This document shows positions 18,886 through 28,313 of a stretch of 64,000 bases of DNA, piece by piece; the stretch's first letter is position 1; every line of letters begins with the position of its first letter. Origin of the DNA: Cytophagales bacterium. Its GTDB lineage: Bacteria; Bacteroidota; Bacteroidia; Cytophagales; Cyclobacteriaceae. Under the pieces are notes generated by a model. It did not search any database. It had not been told where the DNA came from and saw only the letters and a program-made list of their open reading frames with translations. The position numbers and the translations under genes are program-made. The stretch is from positions 1-64,000 of the forward strand of contig JANYHW010000178.1 in the NCBI GenBank assembly GCA_025358885.1. Reading direction: 5' to 3'.

Positions 18886-20013
18886 ATGGCAGGACTCTAT
18901 CTACACATTCCATTTTGCAAACAGGCATGTTACTACTGTGACTTCCACTTCTCCACCGACAATCGGTCGCACCGTGAAATGTGTGAAGCCCTCGTTCTTG
19001 AATTGCAACTTCAAAAAAATTACCTGGATAAGCCCCTCCAAACCATATACCTCGGTGGTGGAACTCCGTCCCTCCTCCATCCAAAAGAGCTGGATTTGCT
19101 CTTAAATGCTATTCGTACCCATTATAAGGTTACGCCGACTGCTGAGATTACCCTTGAAGCCAACCCAGACGATTTAACCAGAGAGAAATTGAGCGAGCTC
19201 CGCCTGGCAGGCGTTAACCGGCTAAGCATCGGTATTCAATCATTTACCAACGACATCCTTCGTTTTCTCCATCGTGCCCATGATGCAAATGCAGCCCGCC
19301 AATGTCTTGAAGACACCCGTGCGACCGGCTTTGACAATTTCAGTATCGACCTTATTTACGGGATCCCGGGTCTTACCAAAAAAATCTGGGAGGAGACGTT
19401 GGTGGAGGCACTCGGCTATGAACCCAAACATATTTCATCCTATGCACTCACCATCGAAGACAGAACGGTGTTCGGACATAGGCACAAAAGGGGTAAACTT
19501 CATCCCATGGAAGAAGGGCCAGCAGCCCTTCAATTTGAATTTTTAATGGACATACTCGTTGAGGCTGGTTACGAACATTATGAAATTTCCAACTTCTGCA
19601 AGCCGGGATACCATTCAAAACACAACAGCAGTTACTGGCGTCGATCCCCCTACCTCGGGATTGGTCCCAGTGCTCATTCTTACAATCAAAGCTCACGACA
19701 ATTCAATGTGCGCAACAATGCGCTTTACATCCGATCCATCAAGGAAGGCACCATCCCTTTTGAAATGGAAATCCTGACGCGTGAAAATAAGATCAACGAA
19801 TACATCTTAACCACCTTGCGCACATCATGGGGCTGTGACATGAATTTTCTTAAAAGCGAATTGAATGAAGATCTACTTCAAAGGCATGAACAATACATTT
19901 CGAGATTGATGGTGCAGTCGTTGGCGGTGATTCAAGACGGAACCTTGAAACTAACCCGCAACGGGAAGCTTTTTGCCGACAAGATTGCAGAAGACCTGAT
20001 GGTGCCTGCTTGA
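18886..20013 (+). CDS. hemW: Radical SAM heme chaperone HemW
   Basis: HemW is a radical-SAM-related protein that binds heme and hands it to client proteins; homologues were long mistaken for coproporphyrinogen oxidase HemN. The 375-residue product shows the cluster motif with C11, C15 and C18 in CKQACYYCDF. The HemW-type GGGTPS motif and the C-terminal HemN_C domain (about 290-370) follow. The short N-terminus before the cysteines fits HemW rather than HemN. It starts divergently from DUF4271-hemD. Confidence 0.93.
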   Translation: MAGLYLHIPFCKQACYYCDFHFSTDNRSHREMCEALVLELQLQKNYLDKPLQTIYLGGGTPSLLHPKELDLLLNAIRTHYKVTPTAEITLEANPDDLTREKLSELRLAGVNRLSIGIQSFTNDILRFLHRAHDANAARQCLEDTRATGFDNFSIDLIYGIPGLTKKIWEETLVEALGYEPKHISSYALTIEDRTVFGHRHKRGKLHPMEEGPAALQFEFLMDILVEAGYEHYEISNFCKPGYHSKHNSSYWRRSPYLGIGPSAHSYNQSSRQFNVRNNALYIRSIKEGTIPFEMEILTRENKINEYILTTLRTSWGCDMNFLKSELNEDLLQRHEQYISRLMVQSLAVIQDGTLKLTRNGKLFADKIAEDLMVPA

Positions 20014-20062
20014 GCCTTTGGTAGTTGTCGTGAAGGATGTTAATTTCCAACCTTATTGCGCT

Positions 20063-20428
20063 ATGACTTCAGAAGAAAAACGTGTCTACCTGTTGCTGAA
20101 GGCTGTTATCTTCTATTACCATGGTCTCGATCCGGAGGAAAAGGAAGAGTTGGAAGTAGTGTCAAAAAAACTGGAAGCTCCCGAAGAACTCAAGTGGGCG
20201 GTAGACTTTATCGAAAAAGATCAGATTACTTCCTTTGAAAGAGCGAGGTCCTTTCTCAACGACATCATCGGTGACTATACAAAGGAAAAGCGGGTTGACC
20301 TGATCCAAATGGTATGGGAATCCAACAACCTGAAGGGCTATGTAACCGAGATGGAGGCCACAGCCATGCTCAAGTTGGCCAAGGACTGGAAAGTGGAGAA
20401 GGAATTTGTGGAGTTGATATTGAAGTGA
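20063..20428 (+). CDS. TerB-like small acidic helical protein
   Basis: The ORF begins at 20018, but the ATG at 20063 gives the cleaner N-terminus MTSEEKRVYLLLKAV, so it is preferred (121 residues). The protein is all helical and acidic. The C-terminal half (EKRVDLIQMVWESNNLKGYVTEMEATAMLKLAKDW) resembles the TerB/tellurite-resistance-like fold, where paired acidic residues can bind metal. This similarity is weak and the function is unknown. It is 49 bases after hemW and may share its transcript. Confidence 0.6.
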   Translation: MTSEEKRVYLLLKAVIFYYHGLDPEEKEELEVVSKKLEAPEELKWAVDFIEKDQITSFERARSFLNDIIGDYTKEKRVDLIQMVWESNNLKGYVTEMEATAMLKLAKDWKVEKEFVELILK

Positions 20429-20445
20429 CCGGTTGACCGGAAGTA

Positions 20446-21162
20446 TTACAAACTCATCATATCCTTAAACTTCGCTGCCTGCCGGCGACTGACTTCTACT
20501 TTGTCGCCACCGCGGAGTTTTACCATTAACCCACCGTTGAACCACGGTTCTATACTCTCAACCCAACTCAGGTTTACAATGTGCTTCCTGCTTGCGCGGA
20601 AGAAAGCGCGTTCATCCAGTTTTTCATCCAGTGCGTTCAGGGACTTGTGGATCATGGGGCGGTTTGCATCAAAATACACCTTGATATAATTCCCGTCTGA
20701 TTCAAACAACCGAATATTGGCCAAACTCACAAACCAGCAGCGCTCCCCGTCTTTGACAAATACCTGGTCTTCGAGTCCTAACTTTTGATCGCGTGCACGG
20801 CCGGAGCGAATGCGTTCCTTTTCCTGAATTTTATGTACCGCTTCAGACAATCGCTCTGCTGTGATGGGCTTCAGAAGGTAGTCCAGCGCGCTCACTTCAA
20901 AGGCTTTCAGGGCAAATTCATCATAGGCTGTGGTGAACACTACCAGGGGCACAGTGTCCAGAGATTCCAGCAGCTGAAATCCGGTACGACCAGGCATTTG
21001 GATGTCGAGAAACAACAAATCAGGGTTCAGGTCCGTGATCATTTGTTCCGCCTCGTCAGCATTCTGGGCTTCACCAACAATTTCAATAGAAGGGTGTTCT
21101 TCCAGTAACTTCATCAACTCTTTGCGCGCCAGGCGCTCGTCATCCACGATCAGTGCTTTCAT
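20446..21162 (-). CDS. LytR/AlgR-type response regulator (receiver + LytTR)
   Basis: This is a DNA-binding response regulator. The receiver domain (1-120) has the acidic pocket D7/D8, phospho-acceptor D53 in LLFLDIQMPG and the conserved lysine in DYLLKP. A linker leads to a LytTR DNA-binding domain (about 140-238) with the motif FFRASRKHIVNLSWVESIEPW. The start codon overlaps the stop of the kinase gene by 4 bases (ATGA), so kinase and regulator are translated together. Confidence 0.95.
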   Translation of the reverse strand: MKALIVDDERLARKELMKLLEEHPSIEIVGEAQNADEAEQMITDLNPDLLFLDIQMPGRTGFQLLESLDTVPLVVFTTAYDEFALKAFEVSALDYLLKPITAERLSEAVHKIQEKERIRSGRARDQKLGLEDQVFVKDGERCWFVSLANIRLFESDGNYIKVYFDANRPMIHKSLNALDEKLDERAFFRASRKHIVNLSWVESIEPWFNGGLMVKLRGGDKVEVSRRQAAKFKDMMSL

Positions 21163-22214
21163 CTCAAATGCGGTATTTCTATTTCTGTTAAAACAAAAGT
21201 ATTGTTTTCGCTCATAATTATAAATGATGCTTTCTCTCCATAGATCAATTTGAGGCGCTGCTTAGTGTTTTGGAGCCCTAAACCTCCTGCATTTCTTCGG
21301 GCTCCATTGGTATATTGGCCACTGTTGCGAATTTGGATGGTAAGCCGGTCATCATGTACAGCCGTTTTCATTTGAATGATGCCCCCTGCCGTAAGCTTGG
21401 AAATGCCGTGCTTAATTCCGTTTTCCACAAGGGTTTGGATCATCAGGGATGGCACCAGGAAATCCCGGGAGGCCGGATCAATGTCAAATTCTGTCCTGAG
21501 TCGTTCCTCGAATCGAATGCTTTCCAGTCCCAGGTAATCTTTTACAATCTTAAGCTCTTCATCAAATTTGGTAAGGCCCCTTTTTCCAGTAGTCAGGGAG
21601 TTGCGGAGAATATTGGATAACTGGTTGATCGCTTCCTTTGATTTCAACGGATTTTCATCAACAAGAGCACGGATGCTATTGAGGGCATTGAAAATGAAAT
21701 GAGGGTTGAGTTGGGACTTAAGGTTATTCAACTCGATCTCTTTCACGGAAGCTTCCAGTTTCAGGGAGGTGTTGTAGCGTTCAAAGTAGTTATAGATGAA
21801 GTACAGTACGCACCACAAAAAGAAGATCAGCGCATAGATCGCCGTGAGCCCGACAATGTTGCGAATGTCAAAGGCGACTTTGCTATTGAATAGTCCCAGG
21901 GGAAGAGAAATGGGTATTCTTAAAAAATAAAAAATGAGACCAAGCACAAACACACTCACGATTACACGAGGAATCAGGACGGCCATTCCTGCATTTAGCC
22001 AATGCCATCGGGTGATGAGATTTCTGAATACGTGGGTAAGAAGCAGACAGAAGACGGCTTCATAGGTAAGGAATATTACCCTTTGTGTGCTGATACCCTG
22101 GCTGCCTGAAGCGAATACACTAAAAATGATCTGCGTAAAGGCATACAGTGTCCATCCGCCGATTTGCAGCGTCCAGTAAAGCCTTGCCTTATTATTTACC
22201 ATTTTATTGACCAT
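21159..22214 (-). CDS. LytS-type sensor histidine kinase
   Basis: This is a membrane sensor kinase of the His_kinase (LytS/YehU) family. The 351-residue protein has about four N-terminal membrane helices (about 15-150), a short linker, the phospho-acceptor motif LNPHFIFNALNSIRAL and an ATP-binding domain with VENGIKHG and GGLGLQNTKQRL. No separate periplasmic sensor domain is visible. It is co-transcribed with the LytTR regulator downstream and has a good candidate promoter. Confidence 0.94.
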   Translation of the reverse strand: MVNKMVNNKARLYWTLQIGGWTLYAFTQIIFSVFASGSQGISTQRVIFLTYEAVFCLLLTHVFRNLITRWHWLNAGMAVLIPRVIVSVFVLGLIFYFLRIPISLPLGLFNSKVAFDIRNIVGLTAIYALIFFLWCVLYFIYNYFERYNTSLKLEASVKEIELNNLKSQLNPHFIFNALNSIRALVDENPLKSKEAINQLSNILRNSLTTGKRGLTKFDEELKIVKDYLGLESIRFEERLRTEFDIDPASRDFLVPSLMIQTLVENGIKHGISKLTAGGIIQMKTAVHDDRLTIQIRNSGQYTNGARRNAGGLGLQNTKQRLKLIYGEKASFIIMSENNTFVLTEIEIPHLR

Positions 22215-22222
22215 CGGGATGG

Positions 22223-22251
22223 CAAAGTTAGGAAATCAGCAAAGGGAACAA
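22223..22251 (-). promoter_or_regulatory. Promoter of the LytS/LytTR operon (TTG-N18-TAACTTTG)
   Basis: On the minus strand TTG, an 18-base spacer and TAACTTTG match both the -33 and the -7 elements of Bacteroidota promoters, with the -7 box 8 bases before the kinase ATG. It is the best complete promoter match found in the window. The very short leader it implies would be unusual. Confidence 0.5.
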
Positions 22252-22297
22252 GAATGCACTTTGATGGGCGGCCAAAGGAATGATTTTGGCACGGTTG

Positions 22298-25150
22298 CTA
22301 ATGCAACTCCATCTTTAAGAACTTACCGGTATAGCTGGCAGGATTTTTCGATACCTGTTCCGGGGTGCCGCGCGCAACGATACAGCCACCTTTTTCTCCA
22401 CCTTCAGGACCCAGGTCGATGATCCGGTCGGCAGATTTGATGATGTCCATGTTGTGCTCGATGACAAGGACTGTGTTTCCTTTATTAACCAGCTTTTGCA
22501 ATACGTCAAGCAGGTGAGCAATGTCCTGAAAGTGCAAGCCGGTTGTAGGTTCATCCAATATATATAAAGTCTTGCCGGTATCACGCTTGGAAAGTTCTGT
22601 GGCCAGTTTCACTCGTTGTGCTTCTCCTCCCGACAAGGTGGTGGCGTGCTGACCCAGCGAGATGTAGCCCAGGCCAACGTCATGAAGCGTCTCGATCTTT
22701 CTTAATATTCTTGGTTGATTTTCGAAGAACACAACTGCCTCCTCGACCGTCATGTCGAGCACATCGGAAATCGATTTTCCCTTGAAGCGCACTTCGAGTG
22801 TCTCCCGGTTGTACCGTTTTCCCTTACACGTTTCGCAATTGATATACACATCGGGAAGAAACTCCATTTCTATAAGGCGTAATCCGGCACCTTCACAGGT
22901 CTCGCAGCGACCGCCTTTTACATTAAATGAAAAACGTCCCGGCTTATACCCACGGATTTTTGATTCTGGTAGTTGCGTAAAGAGATCACGAATCTCCGAG
23001 AATACGCCCGTATAAGTTGCAGGATTGGACCTGGGCGTTCGCCCGATTGGAGACTGATCTACCTCAATAACCTTATCAATAAGTTTGAGGCCATCCACCT
23101 TTTTATATGACAAAGGTTCGGCGTGAGCATTGAAAAAATATTTGTTAAGGATGGGAAACAGCGTGTCATGAATAAGGGTGGACTTGCCACTTCCGGAAAC
23201 TCCGGTGATGCAGGTGAATGTGCCAAGGGCAATTTCCAATTCAACATTTTTCAGGTTGTTGCCGGTTGCTCCGGTGAGCACAAGCTTTTCGCCATTCCCA
23301 ACCCTTTTCTCTTTGGAATACGCGATGGAAAGATCCCCGGCCAGGTAACGCGATGTTGTGCTCTTGTTCTTGATAAAATCTTGCGGGGCGCCTGCGGATA
23401 CAATTTGACCGCCATGCCTCCCGGCTCCCGGACCCACGTCAATAATATAGTCTGCTTCAAGCATCATTTCCTTGTCATGCTCCACCACGACGACAGAATT
23501 TCCAAGGTCACGAAGGTCTTTAAGGGCCTTAATGAGCTTCACGTTGTCCCGCGCATGAAGACCAATACTGGGCTCATCGAGGATGTACAGGACACCAACC
23601 AGTTGGGTACCAATCTGGGTTGCTAAGCGAATGCGCTGCGCCTCACCACCACTGAGCGTCCTGAGCGGCCGGTCCAAGTTGAGGTATTCCAAGCCAACAT
23701 CCAGAAGAAATCCAATTCGCTTCCGAATTTCTTTTAATACCTCGGCGGCAATGAACCGCTGCTTTTCGTTGATCCTGCCTTCAAGACCATCAAACCATTT
23801 TTTAAGTTCGAAAATGTCCAGTCTTGCCAACTGTGCAATATTCCGGTTATCGATCTTGAAATGCAGTGACTCTTTCTTGAGCCGGGCACCTTCGCATTCC
23901 GGGCATGTTTTTGTGACCGTAAAATCTTCAGCCCATTTCTTGAGCGCCTCCGATCCATCGTCCCTCTGCTTTTCAAGAAAATTGACGATTCCCTCAAAGC
24001 GGGTGTTCCATTCTGTGCCGGGATATTTCACTGAGGCAACGGCAACGGGCACGTCATCACCATACAGGAGGGTTTTGATGACTTCCTTCGGAATTTCCTT
24101 GATGGCCGTTGTGAGGGAAAGCCTATGTCGCTTCAGGATGGCCTCCACCTTTTTGAATATCCAAATGTCACGGTATTCACCCAAGGGAAGAATCCCTCCG
24201 CGGGCGATGCTTAGCTTTTTGTCCGGAATAACCGAGTCTTCGGTGATTTCCTCCACAATTCCCAGGCCTCCGCAGGTCGGGCAAGCACCGTAGGGAGAGT
24301 TGAAGGAGAAAAGGTTAGGTGCAGGCTCATCATAGGATAATCCCGTCTTGGGGTCCATCAGAAATTTTGAAAAGTGATGCACCTGGCCATTCTCCTCAAG
24401 GAGCATCATGACCCCCTTGCCTTCTTTCAATGACCTGGCCACCGACTGGCTTATCCGGTAGCGGTCCTTCTCATCGGCCACGATGCGGTCAATGACAATT
24501 TCGATGTCATGTATTTTGTATCGGTCTACCTGCATCTTCGCGGTGATCTCCTGCACCTCGCCATCGATGCGCACTTTTGTAAATCCGCCTTTCCTGATCT
24601 GAACAAACAATTCGCGATAGTGTCCTTTTCGTCCCTTTACCACGGGAGCCAGCAAGGTGAGCTTCTTGTCTTTGAAGTGTTGAAAAATTCCATTTACAAT
24701 TTGCTCTTCCGACTGTCGCACCATCTTTTCTCCCGAGAGATAGGAATACGCCTCCGCGGTGCGGGCATAGAGCAGACGCATGAAGTCATAAATTTCCGTC
24801 ACGGTGCCTACCGTGGAGCGGGGATTGCGTGACGTGGTCTTCTGTTCGATGGAGATAACGGGGCTGAGACCATTTATTTTATCAACGTCTGGTCGTTCCA
24901 GGTTGCCAATGAAACTGCGGGCGTACGCTGAAAAGCTCTCCATATATCTTCTTTGTCCTTCTGCGTATAGCGTATCAAAGGCCAAAGATGATTTTCCGCT
25001 CCCGCTAATCCCCGTAATGACTACTAACCTGTTTCTGGGAAATGAGACATTGATGTTTTTGAGGTTGTGTTCCCGTGCCCCAATAACTTCAATAGCATCA
25101 TGGCCTGTCAGATCAGTCGATGTCCTTAAGGTGCTCGTTGCTTTGGCCAT
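22298..25150 (-). CDS. uvrA: Excinuclease ABC subunit A
   Basis: UvrA is the damage-recognising ATPase of nucleotide excision repair. The product has two ABC ATPase halves, with Walker A GISGSGKSSLAF near the N-terminus and GVSGSGKSTLIH in the second half. The signature LSGGEAQR occurs twice. Zinc-type cysteine pairs are visible (CPTCGG, CPEC, CETCEG, CETCKG). The ATG at 25150 (MAKATST) is preferred over 25183 in the ORF track, because the longer start lies inside the predicted -7 box. The window also holds uvrC, some 11 kb away. Confidence 0.97.
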   Translation of the reverse strand: MAKATSTLRTSTDLTGHDAIEVIGAREHNLKNINVSFPRNRLVVITGISGSGKSSLAFDTLYAEGQRRYMESFSAYARSFIGNLERPDVDKINGLSPVISIEQKTTSRNPRSTVGTVTEIYDFMRLLYARTAEAYSYLSGEKMVRQSEEQIVNGIFQHFKDKKLTLLAPVVKGRKGHYRELFVQIRKGGFTKVRIDGEVQEITAKMQVDRYKIHDIEIVIDRIVADEKDRYRISQSVARSLKEGKGVMMLLEENGQVHHFSKFLMDPKTGLSYDEPAPNLFSFNSPYGACPTCGGLGIVEEITEDSVIPDKKLSIARGGILPLGEYRDIWIFKKVEAILKRHRLSLTTAIKEIPKEVIKTLLYGDDVPVAVASVKYPGTEWNTRFEGIVNFLEKQRDDGSEALKKWAEDFTVTKTCPECEGARLKKESLHFKIDNRNIAQLARLDIFELKKWFDGLEGRINEKQRFIAAEVLKEIRKRIGFLLDVGLEYLNLDRPLRTLSGGEAQRIRLATQIGTQLVGVLYILDEPSIGLHARDNVKLIKALKDLRDLGNSVVVVEHDKEMMLEADYIIDVGPGAGRHGGQIVSAGAPQDFIKNKSTTSRYLAGDLSIAYSKEKRVGNGEKLVLTGATGNNLKNVELEIALGTFTCITGVSGSGKSTLIHDTLFPILNKYFFNAHAEPLSYKKVDGLKLIDKVIEVDQSPIGRTPRSNPATYTGVFSEIRDLFTQLPESKIRGYKPGRFSFNVKGGRCETCEGAGLRLIEMEFLPDVYINCETCKGKRYNRETLEVRFKGKSISDVLDMTVEEAVVFFENQPRILRKIETLHDVGLGYISLGQHATTLSGGEAQRVKLATELSKRDTGKTLYILDEPTTGLHFQDIAHLLDVLQKLVNKGNTVLVIEHNMDIIKSADRIIDLGPEGGEKGGCIVARGTPEQVSKNPASYTGKFLKMELH

Positions 25151-25180
25151 GAAAAGTATATTTCCGGAAAATCCGCCGGT

Positions 25181-25188
25181 CAAAAATA
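25181..25188 (-). promoter_or_regulatory. Candidate -7 box for uvrA
   Basis: TATTTTTG on the minus strand is a perfect TAnnTTTG match 30 bases upstream of the preferred uvrA ATG. No TTG is seen at the usual -33 distance. Confidence 0.45.
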
Positions 25189-25263
25189 GTTTAACAATTC
25201 AGTAACTGCATTGGTTTGGCCACACATTACTTTCTGGTAGCGGCTGGTTTAGCGTTTACATTC

Positions 25264-25299
25264 AACCTTCCCGGTAAGGTTCAACCGGGTGATTGAACC
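25264..25299. promoter_or_regulatory. Overlapping alternative hairpins in the 331-base uvrA-kinase gap
   Basis: The gap 25184-25514 has no convincing gene. It contains AACCTT/AAGGTT (25264-25281) and GGTTCAA/TTGAACC (25278-25299). These share bases 25278-25281, so only one can form at a time. TTCAACC also occurs twice. The rest of the gap shows only a weak -7-like TACCTTTA at 25442. Confidence 0.45.
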
Positions 25300-25514
25300 C
25301 CATGTTCAGGCGACAATCCATATCTTTAAGCATCTCGAAAGACCTTGCCCATTGACCACTTGACTACCGGCAGGCTGGTATCACTACCGCCGATAGGCCT
25401 AATCTACTCTAAGGAAGAAGGCCAAACGGAGTTTTTAGAGATACCTTTAGATGCAAATCCTGCAAAGATGATTCAGATTGGAATGATTCATACAATTCCG
25501 GATAAACAAATTCG

Positions 25515-27455
25515 ATGGTGAGGTACCCGGCCGCAATGATATTTTGCTTTGTGGTCGGAGCAAGCTACAGCCAATCCACCCATTTGATTGACAGCCTGGA
25601 GGCGAACCTGGAGAAATACTCCTCCGATGAAAAGGCCGTTGCACTGTTTACACTCGTTTCTTACTACCAGCGTTCAGACCAGGAGAAAACAAGAAAATTC
25701 AGACTACTGTCTCAAAGATTTTTGCAAGACATCCATCCCAAGGCACAAACCTATGCGCGGATGGTTGAGGGGGTATATTATTCCGGTGTTGGAACACTCG
25801 ACAGTGCTGAATATTGGTTCACCCTTGCCAAGGGAACAGCGCTGAATTCCAATGATCCCATTACCATGGCCAGTATATGCAGCGGGCTTGGCAAGACGCT
25901 CATCTCAGCCGGAAAGGCCAAAGAAGCCGTTTCCAACCTTCTGGAAGGCCTTCGCCTGGTAGACCAGGACCATGACCAGGAGTTTGCCATGAAGATCCGC
26001 ATCAACCTCACCTGGGCATACCTGGAGCTCAAGCGGTACCGCGATGGAGTCAATTTGGGACGACAAAGTCTCATGAAGATGGATTCAAGCCATCAATGGA
26101 TGGCTTTATATCTGTACAACAATATGGCGATATGTTATGGGGCGCTTAACCAGATTGACTCCGCCCGACACTTCGTCAACCTCGGGATCGAGGCATCAGA
26201 AAGGAACCACGATTATCATGGCCTTGCCAATGGGCATTTTATTTTGGGTACAATTTATTCCAATGCAGGTGAGAATGAAATGGCCATCCGTGAATATGAA
26301 CTCGCCAAACCCTTCAGAGAAAAAGTGGGTAACCCCCTCTTCATTGTTTCAGACTTATACACCCTATCCTCCCTGTATCAAAAGACTGGTCATTATGATA
26401 AGGGGGTCAGAACAGGGCTGGAGGCACTGGCGGTAGTAAGGCAACATCATCTCCTCCTGAAATTTGAAAACACCTATCAAGTACTGGCCCTCAATTACGA
26501 AGGCCTGGGTGATTTCAAGCAAGCGAGCCATTATTATCAACTTTGGGCGAACGCAAAAGACAGCGTATATCAAAATGGTAACGCACAAGCCATTGCTGAC
26601 ATGGAGACAAAATATCAAACTGAAAAAAAAGAACAGCAGATAGTATTACAAAATGCAACTATCGCCTTGCAAGAAGCCAACATACAGAGAAACTACATTT
26701 TCATTGCGGGACTTGCCGTAGTTGTGTTGCTGGTGTTGGTCATTCTATTTCTAGTCCGCAGCCGGCAATTAAGGAAACAAGAGACCCTCAGGAAAGAATA
26801 TGAACTTTCCTTGCGCGAGGCATTCATCAGCGCCTCTATCCAATCACAGGAGGGTGAACGGAAACGGTTCGCACAGGATCTGCATGACGGGATGGGGCAG
26901 CTTATTTCCGCTTTACGTTTTATCGTACTCAGGAGAGATGACATTTCACCAGAAAGAAATGAAGAACGGCTGTCGAAGGCAGAGGAGATTATGGATTCAA
27001 TGCACCGTGAAATCCGGGGCGTCGCCTTCAACCTCATGCCACAGGTACTGATCAAGAGTGGGTTGGTGCCAGCCCTGCAGGAAATGGCTGCCAGGGTAAG
27101 CAGCACCGGTCAGGTGAAGATCGGGGTCAACAGTTACGACTTGTCAGGCCGACTTGAGGAAATACAGGAAATTTCCCTTTACCGCGTTACACAAGAGTGG
27201 ATAAATAATGTACTTAAGTATGCAAATGCCACTTCGATACAGTTACAGCTGGTTGCCCATGAACGTGAGATTACCATCACCTTGGAAGATGATGGCGAGG
27301 GATTTGACAAAAGGGTCTTGGGGGATTCGCCAGGAAATGGCTGGAAGAACATTCTGTCAAGGCTATACCTTATAAAGGCAGCAGCGGAAATTGATACACA
27401 GCCTGGTAGACGAGGTACCACCTTTATTGTCACCGTTCCGCTGGTCAGACAATAA
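25515..27455 (+). CDS. TPR-containing sensor histidine kinase (HisKA_3/NarX-like)
   Basis: The 646-residue protein has a signal peptide (about 1-20). TPR-like helical repeats fill the periplasmic part (about 25-370). One membrane helix follows at about 393-415, then a short coiled coil. The dimerisation helix carries the phospho-acceptor in RFAQDLHDGMGQLIS. An ATP-binding domain with WINNVLKYA and DDGEGFD ends the protein. This is the TPR-kinase type common in Bacteroidota, which normally pairs with NarL/LuxR regulators. No regulator gene is adjacent, so it looks orphaned here; the nearest NarL-type regulator is at 46138. Confidence 0.9.
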   Translation: MVRYPAAMIFCFVVGASYSQSTHLIDSLEANLEKYSSDEKAVALFTLVSYYQRSDQEKTRKFRLLSQRFLQDIHPKAQTYARMVEGVYYSGVGTLDSAEYWFTLAKGTALNSNDPITMASICSGLGKTLISAGKAKEAVSNLLEGLRLVDQDHDQEFAMKIRINLTWAYLELKRYRDGVNLGRQSLMKMDSSHQWMALYLYNNMAICYGALNQIDSARHFVNLGIEASERNHDYHGLANGHFILGTIYSNAGENEMAIREYELAKPFREKVGNPLFIVSDLYTLSSLYQKTGHYDKGVRTGLEALAVVRQHHLLLKFENTYQVLALNYEGLGDFKQASHYYQLWANAKDSVYQNGNAQAIADMETKYQTEKKEQQIVLQNATIALQEANIQRNYIFIAGLAVVVLLVLVILFLVRSRQLRKQETLRKEYELSLREAFISASIQSQEGERKRFAQDLHDGMGQLISALRFIVLRRDDISPERNEERLSKAEEIMDSMHREIRGVAFNLMPQVLIKSGLVPALQEMAARVSSTGQVKIGVNSYDLSGRLEEIQEISLYRVTQEWINNVLKYANATSIQLQLVAHEREITITLEDDGEGFDKRVLGDSPGNGWKNILSRLYLIKAAAEIDTQPGRRGTTFIVTVPLVRQ

Positions 27456-27458
27456 AGT

Positions 27459-28196
27459 TCAGGTCTTAATGAGAAATCGCTCAAGGTCCTTGAGCTTGAG
27501 AATTCCTTCATAGAATGCCTTTCCGAAGATCACGGCAAAGACGCCCATGTCATTCAGTCGCTGAATATCATCTACCCCCCGAACACCCCCGCTGGCAAGA
27601 ATCTTAAGGTCAGGGAATGTGTCCATTATTTCCTGGTAGAAAGGAAAGTCTGGTCCTTCCAAAACACCATCGCGGGAGATGTCTGTGCACTTGGCGTACT
27701 TCAAGCCTCGATCATAAAAAAATCGCAGGTGCTCAAAAAGAGTAAGGTCAGATTTTTTGAGCCAGCCCCGAAAAGCAACTTGTTTGGTTTTGATATCCGT
27801 TACGTCAGCACTCAGGGTAATTTTCTCACGCCCAAACGACACCACCCAAGAGGCAAATAACTCCGGGTTTGTAATGGCTATGCTGGAGGCCGTGATATAG
27901 TCTGCACCATATTCATAGGCACTACTGATATCACCATCTGTACTTATTCCTCCGGTAAAATCTATTTTGAGATCTGTATGGTTGGCCATGGCCTCCAGGA
28001 CATGAAAGTTCTTGGGGCTACCGCGTTCAGCACCATCCAGATCCACAAGGTGAACAACGTCAATTCCGTGGTCCTCGAAGCGCTTGGCCAAGTCCAACGG
28101 ATTTTCGTCGTAAGCCTTCTCACTGGCGGGATCGCCCTTGCGCATCTTGACTACTTTGCCCCGCCGGATAGCGATGGAGGGTATTATCTGAATCAT
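27459..28196 (-). CDS. hisA: HisA-family TIM-barrel isomerase homologue lacking the first catalytic Asp
   Basis: HisA isomerises the ProFAR intermediate of histidine synthesis. The 245-residue product aligns along the whole family, including VVHLVDLDGA, the first phosphate-binding loop in DFTGGIST, the second-half ADVTD strand, and ASGGVRGVDD with IFGKAFYEG. The family's N-terminal PAIDL motif, whose Asp is one of the two catalytic acid-base residues, is PSIAI here: Ala9 (codon GCT) replaces Asp. No other his gene is nearby. It may be a second HisA-like enzyme with a different role, or a mutated HisA. The family call is firm; the reaction is not. Confidence 0.75.
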   Translation of the reverse strand: MIQIIPSIAIRRGKVVKMRKGDPASEKAYDENPLDLAKRFEDHGIDVVHLVDLDGAERGSPKNFHVLEAMANHTDLKIDFTGGISTDGDISSAYEYGADYITASSIAITNPELFASWVVSFGREKITLSADVTDIKTKQVAFRGWLKKSDLTLFEHLRFFYDRGLKYAKCTDISRDGVLEGPDFPFYQEIMDTFPDLKILASGGVRGVDDIQRLNDMGVFAVIFGKAFYEGILKLKDLERFLIKT

Positions 28197-28313
28197 TGTC
28201 CTAAACTAATGCAAATTTTCAAGTCGTAGAAAGTTTCAAGTCAAATTTCAAAATCCCTAACATGATTGGCAATCGTTTTGCACGCTATGCAGAGCTTTTC
28301 GTTATTTTTAGAT

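Noticed and set aside
20429-20445. CCGG-TTGA-CCGG between the convergent TerB-like and LytTR genes as a terminator
   Set aside because: Only a 4-bp stem with no T-run on either strand.
25461-25517. A 17-codon ORF (starting ATGATTCAGATT) overlapping the TPR kinase start, a possible leader peptide
   Set aside because: Too short and of ordinary composition; no regulatory codon run, so a chance ORF is as likely.
28303-28310. TATTTTTA with a TTG 22 bases upstream, resembling a promoter before the PD40 gene
   Set aside because: It ends only 3 bases before the ATG, so transcription would start inside the gene.
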